Position numbers and translations under genes: made by a program. From VFJQ01 sp044226525 (GTDB lineage: Bacteria; Verrucomicrobiota; Verrucomicrobiia; Chthoniobacterales; Chthoniobacteraceae), in the NCBI GenBank assembly GCA_044226525.1, contig JBGAGV010000001.1, positions 62,001 to 126,000 of the forward strand: a DNA stretch of 64,000 nucleotides. Reading direction: 5' to 3'. The number at the start of each line of letters is the position of its first letter. Position 1 is the first letter of the stretch. The notes below the pieces were generated by a model, which worked only from the letters and a program-made list of their open reading frames with translations, had not been told where the DNA came from and did no database searches. Positions 1 through 5,181 of the stretch are shown here, one piece after another.

Positions 1-1
1 G

Positions 2-1783
2 TCACTGCGCCTCCGCACCACTCCGACCGGAGGCATCTACCAGATCAGCGTCGGAGCCGATCACGCCACCGTGACGAGCTACAGCAATGTCAGCAAGCAA
101 ACCACTGTCCTCGGCAACTTCCCGCTCCCGCAGACGCTGCGCCCGGGGCAGGAGTTCTCCGTCGAGTTCCGCGTCGTCGGCCAGACCCTCACCGCGCGGT
201 TCAACGACCAGATTATTGGAACGGTGACGGACGCGACCTATGCGGAAGGCCTCTTCGGAATCGGGGTGGGATCCGTCGATCCCGGGGCCGCCCCCACGCT
301 CATCACCTCCCTCGAATTCCTCGACCTCGACGGCCTCCCCGAAGCCGACGCCCTCAAGCTCGCGGGTGTCTCCACTGCTCCCGCCGCCTCCGACTTCCGC
401 TCCCTCTTCGATGGCCGCACGTTTGCCGGTTGGACGAAGTTCCGCAGCGGCGACGTGCCCAGCGACTGGACCATCGCCGATGGCGCCATCTTCGCCGGCA
501 AACGCAGCGAGATCGTCGCCACCGAGGAGTTTGGCGATTTCGAGCTCACGCTCGAATGGCGCGCCGCCGAAGAGGGTAATGGTGGCATCTTCTATCGTGT
601 CTCCAGCCGGGGCGCGGCCGCCGACCATCCCGAGTTCCAGCTCTGCGGACCGAAGGGCGATGGCCACTGGCCCGCCGGAAGCCTCTACCGGCTCATCCGC
701 TCCACCGACAGCGCCGCGCCCGCCGCCGGTGAATGGCACCGCGCTCGCCTCCTCGTCCGCGGTGGCAAAGCCGAGCACTGGATCGACGATCGCCTCGCCT
801 GCAGCTACGACCTCGACGCCCCCACCTGGTCCGCCCTCGCCGCCAGCTCCGGCTTCCCCGCCGCCACCCAGTTCGCGACCCTGCCCCGGCGCGGTTCCAT
901 CGTCCTCCAAGGGATGAAAGACATCGCCTACCGCAACATCCGCATCTGCTCCCTCGATGGCCTCCCAGCCGCCGACGCGCTGAAGCTCGTGGGCATCTCC
1001 TCCACCCCCGCCGCCGCCACCAAAGATGCCCCCTTCGTGAACTCCCTCGGCATGAAGTTCGTCCCCGTGCCCATCACCGGCGGGCCGACCGGTGGGAAGC
1101 GCGTGCTCTTCTCCATCTGGGAGACGCGCGTGCAGGACTATGAGGTCTTTGCAAAAGCGACCGCGCACAAGTGGATAAAGGCGAACTTCGCGCAGGGACC
1201 GACGCATCCAGCGGTGAATGTGAACTGGCCCGATGCGAACGCTTTTTGCACGTGGCTCACCGAACAGGAGCGCAAGACGGGCCAGCTCGCCGCGAACCAG
1301 CAGTATCGGCTCCCGAGCGATCACGAGTGGAGTTGTGCTGCGGGCATCGGAGAGCGGGAAGACCCGACAAAGTCGCCCGCGGACAAAAACAAAAAGATCG
1401 CAGGAGTGTATCCCTGGGGCACGAGCTGGCCGCCTCCGGACAACTCGGGCAACTATTGGAGTGAAGAGTTGCGCCCGCTGCAAGCCGCGGGAAAGTTCAA
1501 TTGGTCCACGGGTGAACTGACCGGTTATCGAGACGGTTTTGCTACGACTGCGCCAGTCGCCAGCTACGCGGTAAATCCCCTCGGCCTCTACGACCTTGGC
1601 GGCAATGCCGGAGAGTGGTGTGAAGATTTGTTCGATCCGGCAAAGCCCTCCCGAATCCTCCGGGGCTCGTCTTGGAATGGCCTCTCCAGCGACGGACTGC
1701 TCTCCTGCTATCGCCTTGCCTATGGTCCCGACCTTCACGTCGAGAATATGGGCTTCCGCGTCGTCCTCGCTCCGGCGGAGTAA
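2..1783 (+). CDS. DUF1080 / formylglycine-generating-enzyme-like (SUMF1) protein, 5' end outside window
   Basis: The reading frame is open from base 2, so the start lies to the left of the window. The visible part has a concanavalin-like segment, then a DUF1080 (3-keto-disaccharide hydrolase-like, GH16-type fold) domain at about bases 395-950 starting at FRSLFDGRTFAGWTKF, then a C-terminal FGE-sulfatase/SUMF1 domain from NSLGMKFVPV (about base 1040) to the end. The SUMF1 part shows NVNWPDANAFCTWL, YRLPSDHEW, GGNAGEWCEDL and LRGSSW. In related Verrucomicrobiota proteins these domains often follow a membrane-anchored Ser/Thr kinase; whether that is so here cannot be seen. Family knowledge: SUMF1 domains oxidise a sulfatase cysteine or serve only as binding folds; I cannot tell which. 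The last 33 bp recur at 2938-2970. Confidence 0.9.
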   Translation, partial: SLRLRTTPTGGIYQISVGADHATVTSYSNVSKQTTVLGNFPLPQTLRPGQEFSVEFRVVGQTLTARFNDQIIGTVTDATYAEGLFGIGVGSVDPGAAPTLITSLEFLDLDGLPEADALKLAGVSTAPAASDFRSLFDGRTFAGWTKFRSGDVPSDWTIADGAIFAGKRSEIVATEEFGDFELTLEWRAAEEGNGGIFYRVSSRGAAADHPEFQLCGPKGDGHWPAGSLYRLIRSTDSAAPAAGEWHRARLLVRGGKAEHWIDDRLACSYDLDAPTWSALAASSGFPAATQFATLPRRGSIVLQGMKDIAYRNIRICSLDGLPAADALKLVGISSTPAAATKDAPFVNSLGMKFVPVPITGGPTGGKRVLFSIWETRVQDYEVFAKATAHKWIKANFAQGPTHPAVNVNWPDANAFCTWLTEQERKTGQLAANQQYRLPSDHEWSCAAGIGEREDPTKSPADKNKKIAGVYPWGTSWPPPDNSGNYWSEELRPLQAAGKFNWSTGELTGYRDGFATTAPVASYAVNPLGLYDLGGNAGEWCEDLFDPAKPSRILRGSSWNGLSSDGLLSCYRLAYGPDLHVENMGFRVVLAPAE

Positions 1784-1796
1784 GCGGCACGCTTGC

Positions 1797-1890
1797 CCGT
1801 TGGTGTCCAGCCTTCAGGCTGTTCGAAAAGCCCGCTCAGCCACCGGCTGCCTTTTTCCCGCCCTTTCGCACGCTGAAGCGTGGCCCCCCA
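1797..1890. repeat. REP-like pair of short palindromes
   Basis: Just after the FGE-like gene lie two tight inverted repeats with 2-base loops: CAGCCT-tc-AGGCTG at 1808-1821 and CACGCT-ga-AGCGTG at 1869-1882. The layout (ccttcaggct, about 50 bases, cgctgaagcg) is like REP/BIME-type elements. A diverged relative may lie at about 46720-46765 upstream of lepA (gtcaggctg, then cctgaagcg). Confidence 0.45.
1837..1859 (+). terminator. possible intrinsic terminator after the FGE-like gene
   Basis: A short stem CAGCC-acc-GGCTG is followed by CCTTTTTCCC, 54 bases after the stop codon at 1783. The stem is only 5 bp and the T-tract is interrupted, so this is a weak candidate. Confidence 0.3.
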
Positions 1891-1956
1891 CGGCATTTTC
1901 CGCTTGCCAGCGCGGGCGGTTTCAGGCTGCAAATTCCGCCCCGGCCCCGTGGCGCC

Positions 1957-2520
1957 ATGACCGACTGGAAATTCCCCTATGGCAAACTCTCCCCGCGCGA
2001 AGACGAGCTCTTCGCGCGCATCGCCCGTGGCCAGACCCTGCGCGACATCGCCCACGCCTGGAGCGTCGCCTTCACCACCGTGCGCACCGTCTATGCCCGC
2101 GCCTGCACGAAACTCGGCGCCCGCACCCAGGGCCACGCCATGGCCCGGTGGAAAGACCACCAGCACGCCCGCGCCCTCCCACTCATCCGCCCCGTTTGCG
2201 ACGGCCGGCCCGCCCTCGCCTGGGTGCCGGAGCGCGCTTGCCGCTCGCCGCGCCTTGCGGTAGTTTGCCTGCCGATGACTGCCATCGCCACTGAACTGGA
2301 TGCGAAGATGCAATCTATCGATGCCGACACCGCCCGGCGGCTCGAGCGGCTGGTGCGCGATGCCATGGAACTGGCGCAACCAGCCCTCGGTGATGTCGGT
2401 ATGGCATCGCAGGCGAGTGAGGAGGCAGTGCGGCGCGCCCGGCTGTTCGCGGCGATGGACAAGGTAAAAGCGTTCTCGGCTGCCGATCGCCTGAGCCGCG
2501 ACGAAGTGCATGCGCGCTGA
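1957..2520 (+). CDS. LuxR-type HTH protein reading through into a VapB-like antitoxin
   Basis: From the ATG at 1957 the first 60 residues match the LuxR/GerE C-terminal helix-turn-helix: LSPREDELFARIARGQ, then TLRDIAHAWSVAFTTVRTVY and KLGARTQGHAMARW. There is no receiver or ligand domain before it. The frame then continues without a stop through a Pro/Arg-rich linker into an antitoxin-like sequence (residues 107-187) that could also start on its own at 2275. So this is either one 187-residue HTH-antitoxin fusion or a short HTH gene that lost its stop. No clear Shine-Dalgarno is visible. The stop overlaps the start of the PIN toxin at 2510. Inference: a DNA-binding autoregulator of the toxin-antitoxin pair. 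Confidence 0.55.
   Translation: MTDWKFPYGKLSPREDELFARIARGQTLRDIAHAWSVAFTTVRTVYARACTKLGARTQGHAMARWKDHQHARALPLIRPVCDGRPALAWVPERACRSPRLAVVCLPMTAIATELDAKMQSIDADTARRLERLVRDAMELAQPALGDVGMASQASEEAVRRARLFAAMDKVKAFSAADRLSRDEVHAR
2275..2520 (+). CDS. VapB-like antitoxin (alternative, shorter start)
   Basis: An 81-residue acidic/helical protein beginning MTAIATELDAKM and ending SRDEVHAR. It lies directly before a PIN-domain toxin with an 11-bp overlap (toxin ATG at 2510), the usual antitoxin-first layout of vapBC. I recognise no DNA-binding fold with certainty. It shares its frame with the HTH sequence starting at 1957, so the true start is undecided; this short form is the one expected for a classical antitoxin. 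Function rests on position and size. Confidence 0.6.
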   Translation: MTAIATELDAKMQSIDADTARRLERLVRDAMELAQPALGDVGMASQASEEAVRRARLFAAMDKVKAFSAADRLSRDEVHAR

Positions 2521-2923
2521 GCGGTTTTGCGACAGTAATGTGCTGCTGTATGCGGCCTCGAATGCCCCCGAGGATACCGCGAAGCGAGAGGTGGCGCGCC
2601 GGGTTCTGGCGATGGAAGGGGTGGGTTTTTCCGCGCAAGTGCTTCAGGAATTTTATGTCAATGCGACGCGCAAGCCCGCGCTGCGCCTTTCGGAGGAGGA
2701 GGCGCTGGAAATTCTCACCGCTCTACGCGGCTTTCCGATCCTGCCAGTGACGGAGGAACTGGTCTTCGCTGCCGTCGCGCTCAAGGTGCGCCATCAGATT
2801 TCGTATTGGGACGCGGCGATCGTTGCCGCCGCCACAGCGCTCGGTGCGCACGAACTCTACAGCGAGGATTTGAACGATGGGCAGGACTACGGCGGAGTGC
2901 GCGTCGTAAATCCTTTCAAGTAA
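2510..2923 (+). CDS. PIN-domain toxin (VapC-like ribonuclease)
   Basis: A 137-residue PIN-domain protein, the usual length for VapC. Acidic residues of the family are visible: the Asp in FCDSNVLLY near the N-terminus, the Glu in LQEFYVNA, the Asp in SYWDAAIVAAA, and the acidic SEDLNDG. VapC toxins are Mg-dependent RNases that cut tRNA or rRNA and are held inactive by the upstream antitoxin; the target here is unknown. The ATG at 2510 overlaps the antitoxin frame by 11 bp, which implies translational coupling. Right after the stop, at 2938, there is a copy of the end of the FGE-like gene, so the module sits between two related 33-bp sequences. Confidence 0.9.
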   Translation: MRAERFCDSNVLLYAASNAPEDTAKREVARRVLAMEGVGFSAQVLQEFYVNATRKPALRLSEEEALEILTALRGFPILPVTEELVFAAVALKVRHQISYWDAAIVAAATALGAHELYSEDLNDGQDYGGVRVVNPFK

Positions 2924-2937
2924 GCCAAACGAGCAAC

Positions 2938-2970
2938 GGCTTCCGCGTCGTCCTCGCCCCGGCGGAATAG
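2938..2970 (+). pseudogene. remnant of the 3' end of a second FGE-like gene
   Basis: These 33 bases encode GFRVVLAPAE plus stop and match 1751-1783 (end of the FGE-like gene) at 30 of 33 positions. All three differences are silent (GCT/GCC, GAG/GAA, TAA/TAG). Silent-only divergence fits a relic of a paralogous gene or an old duplication. The remnant begins 14 bases after the toxin stop codon. Confidence 0.7.
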
Positions 2971-3640
2971 CGCTGGAAGCTGGGATGCCCGCCCTGTCCC
3001 AAGGCCTGTCCCAAGGGGGGAGTGGCTCTTTAGACGGTGGGCGCGGGCTTTCGGAAGGGACGCAGCGGCTCTGAGACGCATGTCTGGGGCTGTTGGGGAA
3101 GGTCGGCGGTGGCGGAGGCGCTGCCTTCCGCTTTCTGGGGGGCTATCTCCGGCTGCCGCGCGCCTGTTACCGCCTTTTACAGGGCTGTCGTCGTCTTTTT
3201 GGGAGGCTGTAGGTGGACGACAGGGAGAAGAGAGCCGACGACAGGGAGGAGAGAGTCGCAAACAGGGAGAAGAGAGCCAAGAATAGGGAGGAGAGAGCCG
3301 ACGACAGCAGGCCAAAAGCCGCTGCAACCGGGCAGGAAGCCGCCGACAGGGGTGAAAAAAGCCGCTGCAGCGACCTTAAAAGCCGGAGGCAAGGCCACGA
3401 AAGCGGCGGCAGCCTCGCGACGAACGCCAAAGTGAGCCCGTCAGGGAGCGAATAGCCGATGCGGGAGCCGTTCCGGGCGCCGCACGGGCTGGGAGAGGCG
3501 CGGGGTCTCGCGATGGCGAGTTCCCACGTATCGCGCTCGCTTCACAAAGCGGCGCTGCGTGACGTTTGCCTCGAAATCAGCCCGGGCCGCCGCCGCTGCA
3601 TTGACCCGCTGCGCCCTGCTCCATTACGATCGGCGCCTTC
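2971..3640. other. 670-bp stretch without a convincing gene
   Basis: It holds a directly repeated 12-mer (2993-3004 and 3005-3016), the 21-bp repeat array at 3216-3320, and a Lys/Ala-rich open frame to 3435. Open frames exist on both strands, but none resembles a known family. The sequence looks like degraded or rapidly evolving DNA between the toxin-antitoxin module and the methyltransferase remnant. Confidence 0.5.
3216..3320 (+). repeat. five-unit 21-bp tandem repeat (heptad-coding)
   Basis: Five consecutive 21-bp units start at 3216, 3237, 3258, 3279 and 3300, the last diverged. Each contains a variant of acagggag-agagagcc. In the frame with a GTG at 3213 they encode heptads of the type DDREKRA, DDREERV, ANREKRA, KNREERA, a charged repeat able to form a coiled coil. 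A purine-rich gggagg lies seven bases upstream of the GTG, so an 80-residue product (3213-3455) is possible, but no homologue is recognised. Confidence 0.75.
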
Positions 3641-4006
3641 ATGCCCGCGGCCAAACCCTCCTCACTCGTCGATACCCGCGTCATTACTGCGGCGACCGGC
3701 GGAGCAGGTTTCTATTTCTCGACCAGCTCGCCAAGCTCCCCCCCGCACTGCGTCGATCTCATCTACATCGCCCCGCCCTTCAACTCGAACCGCAACTACG
3801 AAGTCTTCTGGGGCGAGACGAAGGAAAAGCGCGCCTTCGAGGACCGGCACGAGAGCACCAAGGCCTACATCGACTTCATGCGCCCGCGCTGCCTCGAACT
3901 CGCCCGCGTGCTGAAAAAGACCGGCAGCTTCTACTACCACTGCGACTGGCACGCCTCGCACTACGTGAAGATCATGCTCGACCAGATCTTCGGGGATTCA
4001 TTTTGA
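3641..4006 (+). pseudogene. N-terminal remnant of an N4/N6 DNA methyltransferase (type III-like, Mrr-fused family)
   Basis: From DLIYIAPPFNSNRNYEVFW onward the sequence follows the start of site-specific DNA methyltransferases of the DPPF(N) type, including KKTGSFYYHCDWHASHYVK. It is broken three ways. The catalytic motif IV reads APPF rather than DPPF. The segment before it is frameshifted: the expected YCGD...LDQLAKLPP is found in the +1 frame at about 3687-3745 while flanking codons stay in this frame. The protein also stops right after MLDQIFG, where the family continues for several hundred residues. The family's C-terminal Mrr-like domain is at 4742-5161. Confidence 0.85.
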
Positions 4007-4027
4007 GAATGGAATGCTATCAAAGCA

Positions 4028-4048
4028 ACGCGACGGGAAAAGTCGCGT
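4028..4048. promoter_or_regulatory. perfect 7-bp inverted repeat upstream of the cyclase-like gene
   Basis: ACGCGAC and GTCGCGT flank a 7-base purine loop (4035-4041), centred about 45 bases before the ATG at 4083 and about 40 bases inside the left boundary of the AT-richer insert. No T-tract follows it, so an operator or the end of a mobile segment is more likely than a terminator. Confidence 0.4.
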
Positions 4049-4082
4049 AGGCTGTCACTAACTGCTTCGAACAAAGATAAGC

Positions 4083-4745
4083 ATGAGTGAGCACAGGCCG
4101 TCTCAACAGCTACGCGACATCCCTGCAAATGAACGGTATGTTGCGTTCGTGGACATCCTCGGGTTTGGCAGCCGCGTGCTCGATGACTTCGACTCAGTCC
4201 TAGATGTATATCAAGACCTCATCGACTTGCATCCAACGCAGCTTGTCCGCACTGAGGGGGTAAGCACTCGCATTTTGTCCGACGCGTTTGTCGTCATTAG
4301 TGAGGCATTTGAACCGTTAGTGCCAATCATCCAAGGCTTGCACATGATTACACTGTCGAAAGGCTATCTCATACGCGGCGGAATTGGTTTTGGGCGGCAC
4401 ATCGAGGCGACCAACGACGGGAACTACGCTATTGTTAGTCAAGCTCTTGTTCATGCTGTTGGCGTGGAAAAACGAATCAAGCATCCGTGTGTTGCCATTC
4501 ATGAAAGTGTCCCCATTCCGCCAGGTTATCTTGATCCCAGATTCAAGCCTTTCGATCGTGGTGTTTTGTGTTTCGATGGAATCTCATTGATTTGCCCGCT
4601 GAGCCTCTTCTGGGGGCGTTCGGCAATAGAGCAGGTATTAACGCTCAAGGAAAAATACACTGAACATGCGGAGAAATATGATTGGTTCCTTCGGCTGTGC
4701 GATGCGATGCGTTCCGATGATCCTCTGGTCCCGAAGTCTCAGTGA
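4083..4745 (+). CDS. nucleotidyl-cyclase-fold-like protein inserted in a restriction-modification gene
   Basis: A 220-residue soluble protein. The block YVAFVDILGF near residues 20-29, then RILSDAFVVI, then KGYLIRGGIGFG and YAIVSQALVHAVGVEKRIKHPCVAIH, has the order of motifs of class III nucleotidyl cyclases: first metal Asp in FxDIxGF, second Asp, an RxGI-G loop, then the xNxA/ArL-type helix. Related standalone proteins are usually annotated as hypothetical. Activity is inference; the Pycsar cyclase PycC is a comparable defence enzyme, but no TIR or membrane effector lies next to it here. Its composition (a sampled 60-base line is about 47% GC) is lower than the flanks (about 60%). It sits exactly between the two halves of a methyltransferase-nuclease gene, and its stop overlaps the next frame (GTGA at 4742). 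Confidence 0.65.
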   Translation: MSEHRPSQQLRDIPANERYVAFVDILGFGSRVLDDFDSVLDVYQDLIDLHPTQLVRTEGVSTRILSDAFVVISEAFEPLVPIIQGLHMITLSKGYLIRGGIGFGRHIEATNDGNYAIVSQALVHAVGVEKRIKHPCVAIHESVPIPPGYLDPRFKPFDRGVLCFDGISLICPLSLFWGRSAIEQVLTLKEKYTEHAEKYDWFLRLCDAMRSDDPLVPKSQ

Positions 4746-5161
4746 CGAACAGGACGAAGCTGCGCGAACTGCCGCCCTTCGAGTTTGAGAACTGGGCGGT
4801 GATCGCGCTCGGCGGCATCCCGAACAAGACGCAGGTGGGCGACATGGGCATCGATGGCCGCATCTTCCCGGTTTCGGCGCTGGACAATCGCCGCAAAGCG
4901 AAGGCGGATGAACTCCAGCTCGAGGAGCGGTTTTACCCCATCCAGGTGAAGCAGAAGGACAAGGTGGGCCGCCCGGACATCGACGCCTTTGAGGCGATGA
5001 TGGCGCGGGAGGATTGCGCGAAGGGGTTCTTTGTGTCGTTCGACGATGCCGACGGTGCGCTGACGGAGATCGCTCGCTTTTTCAAACAAACCGGCCGGGT
5101 CATCGTGCCGCTGACGGTGCGCGAAATCCTGGACGAACAAATCGCCCACAAGCTGGCGTAG
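4742..5161 (+). CDS. C-terminal Mrr-like (PD-(D/E)XK) nuclease part of the split methyltransferase gene
   Basis: A 139-residue fragment beginning TKLRELPPFEFENWAVIALGG. It carries the nuclease core: Asp in GDMGIDGRI, then YPIQVKQKDKVGRPDIDAFE as the Q-x-K arm, and the tail VPLTVREILDEQIA. In the family this block is the C-terminus of a longer DNA methyltransferase whose N-terminal part is at 3641-4006; the central part is missing. A GTG at 4742 overlaps the stop of the cyclase-like gene, so translational coupling is conceivable, but an upstream in-frame stop at 4718 shows it is no longer fused. A residual nuclease without its modification partner would be dangerous or inactive. Confidence 0.8.
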   Translation: MTNRTKLRELPPFEFENWAVIALGGIPNKTQVGDMGIDGRIFPVSALDNRRKAKADELQLEERFYPIQVKQKDKVGRPDIDAFEAMMAREDCAKGFFVSFDDADGALTEIARFFKQTGRVIVPLTVREILDEQIAHKLA

Positions 5162-5181
5162 CGGGGTGGTTCCCCGCCCAC

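Noticed and set aside
2..1738. 578-residue minus-strand frame at the left edge
   Set aside because: Opposite the FGE/DUF1080 gene, which has clear domain motifs; the antisense product is Gly/Ala/Glu-rich.
3559..4050. 163-residue frame overlapping the methyltransferase remnant
   Set aside because: Only a short part (YCGD...LDQLAKLPP) is meaningful, as the frameshifted piece of the methyltransferase; the rest is shadow sequence.
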